A stretch of DNA of 64,000 bases, from positions 48,218,244-48,282,243 of the forward strand of contig CM043942.1 of NCBI GenBank assembly GCA_014529385.2. Reading direction: 5' to 3'. Below, piece by piece: positions 10,496 to 20,433 of this stretch (position 1 is its first letter; the number at the start of each line of letters is the position of its first letter). Below the pieces are notes generated by a model. It was not told the DNA's origin and ran no database searches. It saw only the letters and a list, made by a program, of their open reading frames with translations. A program made the translations under genes and the position numbers. The DNA is from Adiantum capillus-veneris. Lineage: Eukaryota; Streptophyta; Polypodiopsida; Polypodiales; Pteridaceae.

Positions 10496-10960
10496 CAGAG
10501 GGGGTGGATGTCGTTCAGCTCTATTGCCATGTAGAGAAACAGAGAAGACAAATGCAAGCTAAGCTTCTTTGAAGCCTACACATTTAATGGTCAACGATCA
10601 GGGCTTGTTAATAGGCCAAGTTTAATGATTAATGTATGCCAGATGCGGATTTCAAAGGCAACTGATACCTTAATGATGCCAAAAATGACTATCCTTGAAG
10701 TGAGCACATATGGGATTTTATGATCTAGAACTGTAGTGCTTGAAGTGCTCTACTGGCCTATCTTTACGGCTCATCGATTGGAGCTAAGAAGTTATGGCAT
10801 ATTGAAGTTTGAGTCGATTGCAGATCCGTACCGGATTGGGCAACTGTAGCTGAGGTGAAAAAATAAAATGAATGCATAGGCCTGAAGTGCTCACTTTATG
10901 GAGTGCGTCGATATTTTCGGAGCAGTGATCAGAGTCCCGGTCGCCAAGATATTAGCCGTT
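10496..10960 (+). repeat. Polypurine tract and putative LTR start of the 8.4-kb fragment
   Basis: CAGAGGGGGTGGA at 10,496-10,508 is followed by TGTCGTTCAG. The tract and about 25 bases upstream of it closely match the reverse complement at 46,236-46,270, the polypurine tract of a minus-strand Ty3 element. The LTR body after 10,509 is not clearly similar to the other copy, so its right end is unknown. Confidence 0.5.
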
Positions 10961-11298
10961 AAAGATTCACCGGGGGCCGGCTTCGTACCAGTTTGGTCCG
11001 CTCGATTGGAGTGCAGCAAAGTAAGTGCTCGAAGAGAATCTTGTCCAAAATATTATCTTCGACAGTGCATTGATAGTAGCTACATGTACGTCAAATGTGG
11101 TGTACATCTCATTAAGTACAAAAACTTCCTGAAGAGCTTCATGTGATCTCATGGAAAGCATTGATTGCGGGATTGACCACGAGGGGAGAGAATCCTTGAT
11201 GAGACTATTGACAAGGACTACTCGAAAGAGATGTCGTGCTTGGCAGTGCTTTGGCCGACATGTATGCTAAATGTGATGCCCTTACAAAGGCTATGGCC
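10898..11298 (+). pseudogene. PPR (PLS-type pentatricopeptide repeat) gene relic
   Basis: One frame gives FVPVWSARLECSKVSA and SSYMYVKCG. A different frame shortly after gives LLERDVVLGSALADMYAKC followed by DALTKA. These are typical helix-turn-helix blocks of plant PLS-class PPR proteins, which bind organellar RNA for editing, splicing or stability. The change of frame, the stop codons between the blocks and the very short span (about two repeats) show a dead fragment. The wording of the repeats is what I associate with fern and lycophyte PPR families. This is a host-gene fossil, not part of a retroelement. Confidence 0.65.
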
Positions 11299-11690
11299 AC
11301 CCATACTCACAATTCAAATGGCCGCCCAAGGGCCACAACCTTGGCCGCCCACTTAATAAACTAAGGGCTTTAATGTGTAAGGGTAAAATAAAAAGCAAAG
11401 CATGGCGGGCAAGCAGACAGCGAGGGGCGCAGGGGGTGAGATGATGCTCGCAGCGCCTTCCCTGAGGCTCAGACGAGCATGCTCGTGAAGCGAAAACTCC
11501 TCGGCAGCCCAGGGAAACCACTTTCGAAGCCTGTCTCGGTGAATTTCATGCTGGTCGAACCCCGGCCCTGCCACGTCATAAATAGGACTCCCACGCCACG
11601 TCAGCGATGGTGCCGTCGTTGCAGGCTGTGGGTAAGTGAGACGGGGTGAGGAAAGAGAAAAAAATATAGGGTTACAAGGGGGAAGCAAGA
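11299..11690 (+). other. GC-rich non-coding stretch
   Basis: No protein-coding signal is seen beyond composition-driven open frames on the minus strand. A CATAAATAGG sequence near 11,577 could be a weak TATA box preceding the CT-rich repeats. Its role is unknown. Confidence 0.4.
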
Positions 11691-12029
11691 GAGGCATGAG
11701 GAGGATCTCGATTAGGAGAAAAAGAAACGCTCTCTCTCTCCCGCGCTCTCTCTCTCTCTCTCGTTCGTGTTGGGGACAACAGGGCAAGGAAGGCTTTTTC
11801 TCTCTTTCTCGAGTTTTCACAAGGGGGAAGCCAAGGCGAGGAGGAAGAAGGTAAGCAAGCGGAGCTTGAGAAGAGCTTCTCGAGGCAAGAAAGAAAAGCA
11901 AGGGAGGAAGCTTGTTGAGGCAAGCAAGTAGGTCGAGAAGACCTTGTTGAGGCAAGCAAGCGAAGCAAGAGAGGCATGCGGAGGATCTCGATTAGGAGAA
12001 AAAGAAACGCTCTCTCTCTCTCTCTCTCC

Positions 12030-12063
<34 letters not shown>

Positions 12064-12233
12064 CGTGTTGGGGACGACACGGCAACGAAGGATTTTTCTC
12101 TTTCTCTCTCTCGAGTTTTCACAAGGGGCAAGCCAAGGCAAGGAGGAAGAAGGCAAGCAAGCGGAGCTTGAGAAGAGCTTGTCGAGGCAAGCAAGAAAAG
12201 CAAGGGAGGAAGCTTGTCGAGGCAAGCAAGTAG
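11691..12233 (+). repeat. Two tandem copies of a ~280-bp CT/AG-rich unit
   Basis: The block beginning GAGGCATGAGGAGGATCTCG at 11,691 recurs at 11,971. Each copy holds a CT microsatellite, a TCGTTCGTGTTGGGGAC block and many GGCAAGCAAG motifs. The second copy is cut at 12,233 by the large Tat element and resumes at 29,857. Many overlapping open frames here are low-complexity artefacts. Confidence 0.88.
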
Positions 12234-13929
12234 TGATAGCCGTTTTTCGGCTCTTCGTAATTGTCACAGTGATTTACCTCACCCTACCAAAATCACCCAA
12301 ACACTGTGGCTATCCCTACCATTTCACTGTACATAGGCGTGCGTGAGTCACGGGACTTTTCCCATATCTTCTTAAAAAACCCTCAATTAGCTAGTCATTG
12401 GGCTAGTTGAGCCAAAAAAATAAAATAAAATAAAAAATATAAGTATATTATGGCCCATGCGTATGTAAATATTTCTTTGTATATAGGGCCTAAATAAAGG
12501 ATTTTTTCATAATTATTTTGGTATTTATTTAAATATTTCTACCTAGGTGTGTTATTTATGCTCTGTACATTGCCTCACCATTACCACAATTTTTCTTACC
12601 ATTTTTCATATTCTTTATTCCATATAGAAATATTTTCATGTAAGCTTCTCTTATATTTGGTGTAACTCCACCCCAACAAAAATCCAAAAAAACTAGTTTT
12701 ATTTATGTGTATATTTTTTCACTATTGTGATTTTTCCCTTCCTACATCTATTTTGTTTTTTTTAGAACACCAAAAATATTTATCTTTTTATGGTAGCCTC
12801 ATAATGAGAGAGATTTCTTTTGACCCCTTTATATTTTTTCCACTTATATTATTTATATTTGACATGTACATATTTTTTAGACCCCTCAATATTTGATTTT
12901 CTTAGTTGTACTATTCACTTATATCATAATCTCAACAATATCTTCAATTATAGACCTACCAAATAAGGTCAAGGGTAGGTGGCATGCATACATACACTAT
13001 GGAGGGCTCACTCTTGGAGGTATTCAAAAGAATCATCCAAAGAAGGACCCCACAAGGACCTTGTGCAGTGGAAAAAAACGGTCGGTTTTGCTGAATTTTT
13101 AAAGTTCACTTGCTCTCCGAATTTGAAAAGGTGATACAAACAAAAGTTGTAGCTCGTGGGCTGAACTTTTGCCTCAATTTTTTCATATTTTTTTGAGCTA
13201 CGAGCTGTGAGCTATGATTTTATTAGTGGACCCCAGTTTTCCCATGCTATGCAGCCACACTCTCTCTTCCACTTTATCATTTTCCTCTTTCACACACACT
13301 TCTCCACTCATCATCCCCACCTCTCTCACCACTCCTCTCTGCACCTTACTCACCTTCTCCTCAACCTTGAAGAATAAGAGAAACCATGGTGAACTCATAC
13401 CTCCCACACACAATTCCCTTCAAAAATTGACCACCTAGTCTCCTTTTTCCACCTCCAATTTACCCATATCTATAAAAAAAACCACAAAATTCAGCCTCTT
13501 CTCTTAAAAGACAGCATCATGGTGGTTGATTACTCAGCTTCAATTACCTTGTCTCTCAAGGAAGGTCAAGAGTGGAGAAAAAATGTACCGTCAAAGCTAG
13601 TGGACCGTCAACAAGCGTCAAAATTGGCCCTACTCAAGACACTTGGAGCATCAACCTTGTAAGAAATCCACTTTTTCTTACCTCTTAAGAGTTTTTATTC
13701 CTTATTTGTATCCTACATGGATACTCCCATTGTAAATATCCAATTCCATTTGTAAATTAATACTAACTCTACTAACACTAACCCACTATGAAAAGTCATA
13801 TCACCTCCATTTCTCTCCTCTCTCTTTCCCCACCAACTTCTTGATAATTCCAAGCAAAAGAAATTAGATAAATTGCTGAAAATCTAACCCAACCATGGTT
13901 AGAGGAGTAACCCTAGCCTTCAAAATTGC

Positions 13930-13937
13930 TATAAAAG
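13930..13937 (+). promoter_or_regulatory. LTR TATA box
   Basis: TATAAAAG followed by GAGGGTGTAGC. The same sequence is at 28,878-28,885 in the 3' LTR. Transcription of the element would start about 30 bases downstream. Confidence 0.7.
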
Positions 13938-14597
13938 GAGGGTGTAGCTAGCACAAAAGGGAGAGCCATAAGCAAGAGCACTATGCTATAGCTTGAGAAG
14001 CCAAGCTCAACCTCTCTAGAAGGAGCTCTTGAGTGGAAGCTCATTGTCTTATGCATGTGCATGTGTTGTAATAGGGGATTAGCAAGGGAACTCTATGCCA
14101 TTGTAAGAGAGAGAGTGATCATTCAATTGAGAGTAGGAAATCTATCATTTCTCCTACTAGTGTAAGCCCAACATTTGCTGAATCAAGGAGGGTGGATTTG
14201 GACTAAGCTTGGATACTTTGTCTCCCTTCCAACGTGAAGTAATGGACAACAATGATGCGTAAGTGTCTTGGTGTTTTTTGTTAAGTTCTTGATAGCTTTG
14301 TCTCTGGTGTTGTCATCAATCTAGCCATAAATCCCACATACTGTAAGAGGGCGACAGGGTGGAGAGGACTCCCCTGGCTTTAAGACAGTGATTGGGGTGG
14401 CTTTTCTTGTGATGTGTTGTGGTGAAATTTACGCAAGCTATGTTGAACAAATACTAATCTCACTTTGATTTGTCATGACAGATTTGTAAGAAGGTATTAA
14501 TGCAACAAGCACCCCCTCCCCCTTTCTCTCTCTTTCTTACATATATATATTTATGTTTGCTTGATCATTAACGATACACTCCAAAGCAGCCCGAGCA

Positions 14598-14600
<3 letters not shown>

Positions 14601-14662
<62 letters not shown>
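14601..14662 (+). repeat. (CT)n microsatellite in the LTR
   Basis: About 31 CT units. The matching tract in the 3' LTR (29,549-29,598) is shorter and interrupted, as expected for a fast-changing repeat. Confidence 0.95.
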
Positions 14663-14665
<3 letters not shown>

Positions 14666-14925
14666 TTTTAGTGTGTGAGAGTATTCCATTGGTGTTAGGG
14701 TTAGTGTAAATTCCTTGCTTGTTTGTGGGTTGCTCTAACGATTCTCCTCTTTTGCGTCCTAGTTCGCTCTTAAACTAGGTGGTGCCCCTTGTGTAGTTGG
14801 GATTTGGCTGGGGGTTTGTTGTTTTGGTTTGTGTTGTGTTGTGCCCCAGCCCCATTGAGCATCACGGGAGCCTTGAAGGGTGTCTAGAGGTTGCTCTTCT
14901 TGTTGCCCGCCCCGGACCGCCTCAA

Positions 14926-14943
14926 ATTGGTGCCCCCACTGAG
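14926..14943 (+). other. Candidate primer-binding site of the Tat element
   Basis: ATTGGTGCCCCCACTGAG begins one base after the LTR end. Its position fits a tRNA primer site. I cannot assign the tRNA by eye. Confidence 0.5.
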
Positions 14944-15000
14944 GACAGGCTTGTGTATGTTTTGTGAAGGCTCAACCTTTAGCATAATCAAGTAGCTAGC

Positions 15001-15213
15001 ATGAATCACGAGAATTTGTATGATCCCTTCATTCCCATTGCAAGGCAAAAGGTACACATAATTGTTAGTACTAAGTTGCAATTTCAGCGAGTAATTCGTA
15101 GAATTTTAGGTCCTCTTAGGTTAGCCGAGATAAACACTTCGGTAAATCCTTTTATTTTGCCTCTCATTAGGTACGATATTAGCTTGGACGTCTATATTTT
15201 TGTGTTATTTTAA
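15001..15213 (+). CDS. Accessory ORF A1 of the Tat element (70 aa)
   Basis: The small ATG-started frame ends in a hydrophobic block, LPLIRYDISLDVYIFVLF. It is clearly related to the next ORF (15,235-15,453): both share the pattern of a basic N-terminal half, then R(L/V)(A/G)EI, NP(F/V)ILPLI and a C-terminal F(V/I)LF. The pair therefore arose by tandem duplication. No known domain is recognised. It lies between the primer site and gag, where Ogre-type elements are known to carry an extra ORF of unknown role. Confidence 0.55.
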   Translation: MNHENLYDPFIPIARQKVHIIVSTKLQFQRVIRRILGPLRLAEINTSVNPFILPLIRYDISLDVYIFVLF

Positions 15214-15234
15214 GCATTAGGACATGCATAGGCC

Positions 15235-15453
15235 ATGGATAATGGCCCAAGAATAGAGGGTTTTCCCTTTCATTTTACTCCACACATTAGAATAAACGTT
15301 GCAATTAGTAGAAAGATCCATTTTCAACAACGAATGGTATTCATGTTTGGTGCCCAAAGAGTAGGAGAAATTCTTGCATCACCAAACCCTGTTATTCTAC
15401 CTCTCATCAACTACCACACTTCTTTTGATGTACATGTGTTCATTTTATTTTAA
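15235..15453 (+). CDS. Accessory ORF A2 of the Tat element (72 aa)
   Basis: It is ATG-started, with the C-terminal block NPVILPLINYHTSFDVHVFI matching A1. Conservation of reading frame and of both ends after duplication suggests selection on protein at some time in the lineage. The function is unknown. It is only 21 bp downstream of A1's stop, so translation from a single transcript would need reinitiation or splicing. Confidence 0.55.
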   Translation: MDNGPRIEGFPFHFTPHIRINVAISRKIHFQQRMVFMFGAQRVGEILASPNPVILPLINYHTSFDVHVFILF

Positions 15454-15479
15454 AATGAAGTGCAGCCCGGCAAAATAGT

Positions 15480-16034
15480 GTGTATGTTTGTTTTTTCTTT
15501 GTCCAAGTTGTTACAAGAAACAAAAAAACGATCATTTGTTCTAACTGGGAATGTGTGTGCAGTGAAAGTTCAATCCTTAGAGATCTAGCTCTATTACCAA
15601 TTGAGTTGCAGGAGCAAGTAGTAAGGCGTCTCCCTCATAACAAGAGGGTGGTGAAGTTAAGACGGAAGGTCGTACGCGTGGATTCCATTTTCCTCTTGTT
15701 GTTGGGCACTAAGGAAGACCGTGCATTCATCCAACTAGTGTGTGCCCTAAGATTGGTAAATAGAGTGAAATTTGGCGTTTGGCGAGTGCATTTCACCATT
15801 GAGGAAGACTCTTCAGGAAACTTGCAGCCAGAGTTCATGCTTCATAGACTCACATTTGGTGAATTTTTCCCTCATTTGCGTCTTATTAATAGTCTTCCTT
15901 TCGCTTTCAACAAAGGAGATAGGGAGCTATTCAGAGCTTGTCTTAATAAAGAGAGCATAGAGAAGATTGCAAATTTGTATAAATTCTCATCCTTCTCTAC
16001 TTTCTATGACACTTTGTTCATAGAGACATTGTAA
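15480..16034 (+). CDS. Accessory ORF B1 of the Tat element, F-box-like block
   Basis: The open frame has about 184 codons without an in-frame ATG near its start. A splice-acceptor-like TGTGTGTGCAG lies at about 15,552-15,562, so the protein part may begin there. The block LPIELQEQVVRRLPHNK resembles the first helices of a plant F-box. It is followed by about 100 residues with FIQLVCALRLVNRVKF, HRLTFGEFFPHLRLINSLPF and FNKGDRELFRACL. The same blocks recur in B2. The F-box reading is only a motif resemblance: the usual tryptophan and later F-box residues are not obvious. Confidence 0.5.
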   Translation: MYVCFFFVQVVTRNKKTIICSNWECVCSESSILRDLALLPIELQEQVVRRLPHNKRVVKLRRKVVRVDSIFLLLLGTKEDRAFIQLVCALRLVNRVKFGVWRVHFTIEEDSSGNLQPEFMLHRLTFGEFFPHLRLINSLPFAFNKGDRELFRACLNKESIEKIANLYKFSSFSTFYDTLFIETL

Positions 16035-16080
16035 ATCTCTTTATGCTTTTGAATGATTTAACCATAATCCTAAGGAGTTT

Positions 16081-16539
16081 TTGTCCAGGAATTTTGTAGC
16101 ACAAGTGGAGTCTTTAAATCTTGCAAACTTGATTGGACTTGATGAGGATGTTCTTTATGAAATTGTGAGAAGGTTGCCTCACTCCGAGTGTGTGGAACTC
16201 GAAGGAAAGGAGCTCCTAGTCAATTGCTACTTTCTCACGGCCTTCGACGAGCATGAAGATCTAGTTTTTATACAAACCGCTTGTGCGTTGGGAATTGTAG
16301 AGCAAGTGCAATTTATCACTTGGGACGTGGTTGCTCTTTTGGATCCAGAAAATGAAGTTCTAGAGATTTCTGTTTATCGCCTTAGCTTTGAAGAATTTCA
16401 ACCCTTCTTAGAGCTCATCAATAGTCTACCTTTTTGTTTTGATCAAACAAATCGAGACCTTATTGAAGCTTGGATAGTTGAAGAAGAAAACCTAGAGTGG
16501 TATTTTCTTACTTCTTCATTTGCAGGCGAGTGGTTCTAA
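16081..16539 (+). CDS. Accessory ORF B2 of the Tat element, paralogue of B1
   Basis: The frame has 152 codons. It aligns with B1 along most of its length: LDEDVLYEIVRRLPHSEC against LPIELQEQVVRRLPHNK, FIQTACALGIVEQVQF against FIQLVCALRLVNRVKF, and FQPFLELINSLPFCFDQTNR against FFPHLRLINSLPFAFNKGDR. An acceptor-like TTTTTGTCCAG precedes it (16,078-16,088), as with B1. Roughly one residue in three is shared, so the duplication is old relative to this insertion and both copies have stayed open. Gag begins about 50 bp downstream. Confidence 0.55.
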   Translation: MSRNFVAQVESLNLANLIGLDEDVLYEIVRRLPHSECVELEGKELLVNCYFLTAFDEHEDLVFIQTACALGIVEQVQFITWDVVALLDPENEVLEISVYRLSFEEFQPFLELINSLPFCFDQTNRDLIEAWIVEEENLEWYFLTSSFAGEWF

Positions 16540-16588
16540 ATCTCTATTGTATCCCTTATTGTAACTCGTGTTGTAATCTTTCATAATA

Positions 16589-17365
16589 ATGGAGAGCCAA
16601 CGCCAAATGTCTGGATATCCTCTTTTCTTTGGAGAGCCTGGAGAGGATGCAGAATTATTTTTAGCAAATTTCAAGATGTCTTGCCGTATCAAGAGGATAG
16701 TAACCGATCACTAACGTGTAGAAATGTTTGAGGTGGTCCTTAGGAAAGATGCTAGTACTTGGTTTGACTCTTTGCCTGAGGAAGTTAAGGGGAATTACAC
16801 AGAAGTTTTGAATCGTTTTAAGAGATACTTCTTTGATCCCCAAAACACTCAAAAACTATGGCAAGACATTGTTTCTCATAAGCAAAAAGACTTAGATGAC
16901 TACTACTTGTACAAGCAAGAGTTTCTACGTCTTTGGGCTCTATGGATACGAAATGTTGCTAACCCTGGTGATGGTGCAGAATTTTTAAAGAAGGAGAGGT
17001 TCATAGCCAGACTCTTTCCTGACCTTAAGGTAAAAGTTGAGGTGGCTGCACCTGCTACCTTTGATGCAGCTGAAACTAGGGCTGCTGAGAAATAGAGGAA
17101 ACTCAAGTGCTTAAGGGGAGAGGTTCCAATAGAAGGTCTTAGACCCAAAGGTAAGTCACAAGCATCAACATCGAGGGAGCTTCCTAAGGTAACGGCGGAA
17201 GTAATTGAGAAGTTAAACGAATCTTTAAGCAGCCTGTCAATTCACCTTGCACAAGCTATAGGTCCAAAGGGACAAGCAAAGAAGTCTGAAGAGCGAGATC
17301 CACGACCTAGGAGAGTCTTGCAATGTTGGAATTGTGGAGAGTCTGGACATGGGATGTATAATTGT
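16589..17365 (+). CDS. Tat gag with CCHC zinc knuckle
   Basis: It starts at an ATG (block MSGYPLFFGEPGEDAELFLA soon after), followed by the retrotransposon gag core WFDSLPEEVKGNYTEVLNRF and DLDDYYLYKQEFLRLW. A basic linker leads to a knuckle at 17,324-17,365 (CWNCGESGHGMYNC). Gag packages the element RNA. It looks largely preserved, with one or two interruptions. Confidence 0.85.
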
Positions 17366-17725
17366 CCTTGGCCTCGTGGAGAGCCAGGGAGACCTAACTT
17401 GAATTACCCAGTGATGAATGCAGGAGAAGGAGCTGGTCAACAACCAAGGCTTCTACAAAGGCCAAATGGACCAAGACCACCTCCACAAGGGGTAGAAGGA
17501 GTTCCACCTTTGACAGATCCAAATGTGCATGTGGTAGAGGTGACAAATTCAAATGAGGTTGACATGGAAGCCAATGGCATTAAGCGTGGCCGAGGAAAAG
17601 GTAAAGAGAAAGAAGGAGTCACATCATAAAGTGACCATGGACAAGGCAAGAAGGCAAAGGAGACCAAGGAAGCTAAGAGGACTCGACGTTGTATCAATCT
17701 CCAAGACTTCCCTCTTGGACATGGT

Positions 17726-18560
17726 ATGGCTCCATACAACCTGTTGGAAGACATGCGAGGTAAGGGTCCTGATATCTCATGGCCTCAGTTTCTTGCATTA
17801 TGCCCACAAGTTAGGAGGGATTTAACAAAGGCAGTTAGCACTAGGAGAAAGGTAAAAGAGAGTTTTCCTGTTGTAAAAATTGCACAAGCTGAAATGAATG
17901 AGGACATTACACCGGTGCTAGACTGTTACATCAAAGGAAGATTGGTTAGGAAAGGTCTAGTGGATGGGGGTGCACAAATTTTCATCATGACAGAGGGACT
18001 CATGCAAAGACTAGGCATGCACATCCAGGAGACACCTGAAATCAAAGTCAAGATGGCAAACAATAGCAAGGCTAGGTGTGTAGGCATTTGTAAAAATGTC
18101 TTTGTAGAGGCCTTTGGCATTAAGAAAGCGGTGGATTTTTATGTTATGTCGACCAAGGGAAGTGGTTATCCATTTATCCTAGGAAGACCATGGCTAATGA
18201 AAATGCAAGCTTTGCAGGATTGGGAGAGTGGAAAGCTAATTTGCAGGAATGACAATCACAAGAAGGTTGTCTTTGACATGAAGGAGCAATGCCAAGAGGA
18301 GCTCCATGAAGAATCATCTCAAAGTGAGATGGAAGAAGGTTGGACCGATAGCACTTCAGAAGAAGAAAGTAGCGGCAGCATTACTGAAGAGGAGTCTTCC
18401 ATCGAAGTCATGGGGGTAAGGTTTAAGCCAAGCAACCAAGAGACCTCTTGTCAAGGCTTGGAGGAGGTAGGTCCTCAAGAGAACGAAGGTGTTCAAGATG
18501 AAGGGATGCTGGAAGGTATGCTATCAACAACACTTACAAAGGATGAAAGAGAGGAGTTCA
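17726..18560 (+). CDS. Tat protease region
   Basis: This is the N-terminal part of a 585-codon frame that runs into reverse transcriptase. A retropepsin-like domain spans about 17,890-18,245, with GLVDGGAQIFIMTEGLMQRL as the active-site region and PFILGRPWLMKMQALQDWES as the end block. An acidic Ser/Glu-rich linker follows (EEESSGSITEEESS). The wording is typical of Tat and Athila proteases. Confidence 0.85.
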
Positions 18561-19483
18561 AATGTGTGCTAAGGAAGTTTCCTAGGCTTTTCGCTAAAGA
18601 CGACACCGACGTGCGTGGGGTAGATGTTGTTCAACACAAGATTGAGTTAAAGCCTGAGGCCACACCTAAAGCTCAGAAGCTACGAAGGCTAGGAGTTATA
18701 AAGGAGCAGGCTCTACTCAAGGAGGTAAGAAAGCTTCTAGAAACAGGTTTCATTTATCCAGTGGAGAATTCAGAGTGGGTCTCTCCTGTTGTTGTCACTC
18801 CTAAGAAAAACAGAAAGTGGAGGGTGTGTGTGGATTACCGTCCACTCAATGAGGCAACAAAAAGAGATCACTTTCCCCTCCCATTTCAGGATGAGATACT
18901 AAATGAGGTAGCTGGTCATGAGAAGTACACTTTGTGTGATGGCTACTCAGGCTACTTTCAAATAGGTATCGCATTGGAAGATCAATTGAAAACAACCTTT
19001 ATCACTCCTTGGGGTTGTTATGCTTTTAGAGTCATGCCATTTGGCCTGACAAATGCTCCTGCAACATTCCAACGCTTCATGAACATGGTGTTTCAAGCAT
19101 TCTTTGGAAAGTCAATTAGGGTGTTCATTGATGATTTCTGCATTTATAGCTCAAAATCATTGCATCTACAAAGGGTAGAAGAAGGTTTAAAGAAGCTCTA
19201 CGACATGGGAGGTCAACTCAACCCCGACAAGTGCCACATAGGTGAGGATGAAGTGATCTTGCTCGGTCACAAGGTTTCCTATAAAGGCATTGAGGTGGAT
19301 CCTTCAAAGGCAAAGGCTCTTATTGAGATCCCATCACCGAAGAGTCTTAAGGAGGTCATCTCTTTCATTCAGAAGGTGAAGTATATGTCACGCTTCATTC
19401 ACTTAGCTTCGGAGTTGCTTCATCCTTTGCAAAAGTTGACACAACAAGTAGAATTTGCATGGTTTGATGAGCTTGAAGAGTAG
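18561..19483 (+). CDS. Tat reverse transcriptase
   Basis: RT blocks appear in order: VENSEWVSPVVVTPKKNRKW, RVCVDYRPLNEATKRDHFPL, CDGYSGYFQIGIALEDQLKT, FGLTNAPATFQRF, then the catalytic VFIDDFCIYS and LGHKVSYKGIEVDPSKAKAL. The YRPLN and HFPLPF phrases are usual in Tat and Athila elements. The frame is contiguous with the protease. Confidence 0.93.
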
Positions 19484-19504
19484 TTTTGTAACATTAAAGT
19501 CATT

Positions 19505-19950
19505 TTGTCAGAGCTACCAACACTCATGCCTCCTTGTTGGGAGTACACATTCTTTGTTAGCTCTAGTGTTGGAAGGGAAACAATTGGTGCTGTGTTGCTA
19601 CAACAAGATCCCCACAGTACAAGGATGCGACCCATCTACTTTGCTAGTAGGGTCATGAATGCTTTGGAGAGAGACTACACAGAAGCAGAACTCATGATGC
19701 TTTCTCTCATGTTTGCGGTGAGAAAGTTTAGATCCTACCTGCTACCAAAACCTTTTGTAATTCTCACTGCAGAGAATTTGTTCCCTTGGGTGTCATCTCA
19801 AATGAATCTTAGTACTAGGATCTCAAAGTGGATTATGGAGTTGCAAGATTTTCAATACTCTTTCAAGGTAGAAGATAGTGTGCGTGCACAATTGGCAGGG
19901 ATTCTCACTTATAGGGTGCATGAAAAGGAGATTAAGGTGCCTGAAGTAAA
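19505..19950 (+). CDS. Tat RNase H (Ty3 type)
   Basis: The frame begins after reverse transcriptase and contains GRETIGAVLLQQDP, RPIYFASRVMNALERDYTEA and ELMMLSLMFAVRKFRSYLL, the usual Ty3 RNase H blocks. It continues in frame to a second RNase H. In Tat elements this first domain is thought to be partly degenerate in activity. Confidence 0.85.
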
Positions 19951-20433
19951 GACCATTCCATTACCACCACCAAAAAGTATTCCTAATGCTTTTACCTTGT
20001 TCTTTGATGGAGCTTTTCGTCGAGCCACAGGAAAAGCAGGGGGAGGGCTAGTGTTGCTCAACCCAAGTGGAGAGGTGGTCATGAAAGAGAAGGTCAATCT
20101 ACCAGGTTCAACTAGCAACAATGAAGCAGAATACGACACACTACTTCATGGTTTGAAGATGTGCATTGGACAAGGGATAAAACGTCTCATGGTAAAGGGA
20201 GATGCACTTCTCATTGTTAAACAGATTTTAGGCATTTGGGCATGCAAGAATGAAAGCTTAAGGACAAAAGTTCATGCCATTCGTAAGATGTTTAATCAGT
20301 TTGAAGAAGTGCAACTATATCATATTCCGAGGAAACAAAATGAAGATGCCGATTTACTTGCACAACAAGCAGTTACATGTGTTGAGAGAGAAGTGCAGGT
20401 CATCATGGTGGCAGCAGCTGTCAAGCAACCGAG
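19951..20433 (+). CDS. Second, archaeal-type RNase H (Tat-group marker)
   Basis: The domain reads TLFFDGAFRRATGKAGGGLV, SNNEAEYDTLLHGLK, RLMVKGDALLIVKQI and PRKQNEDADLLAQQAV, giving the D-E-D-D catalytic order of plant/archaeal RNase H. Published work treats this extra RNase H as characteristic of the Tat clade. The coding sequence is cut at 20,433 by the nested LTR element and pol resumes at 25,720. Confidence 0.9.
20429..20433 (+). other. Target duplication, left copy (CCGAG)
   Basis: CCGAG directly precedes the nested element at 20,434 and is repeated at 25,715-25,719 directly after it. A 5-bp duplication is standard for Ty3 integrases. Confidence 0.93.

Larger units (their letters stand above)
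12234..14924 (+). repeat. 5' LTR of the Tat element
   Basis: It begins TGATAGCCG and ends CCGCCTCA, matching 27,183-29,856. It is AT-rich in the first half, with a TATA box at 13,930 and a long CT microsatellite near the 3' end. The first half carries CACCATTACC-like and homopolymer runs. No ORF within it is believable. Confidence 0.95.

Noticed and set aside
11353-12346. Several overlapping ORFs of 70-200 codons on both strands
   Set aside because: They are Arg/Glu, Ser/Leu and Ala/Leu-rich frames produced by CT/GA microsatellites and the GGCAAGCAAG repeat. All frames are open at once, which points to composition and not genes.
12705-13438. Short hydrophobic ORFs in the Tat LTRs (repeated at 27.65-28.39 kb)
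   Set aside because: They lie in AT-rich U3 sequence before the TATA box and have no coding signature. They recur only because the LTR is repeated.
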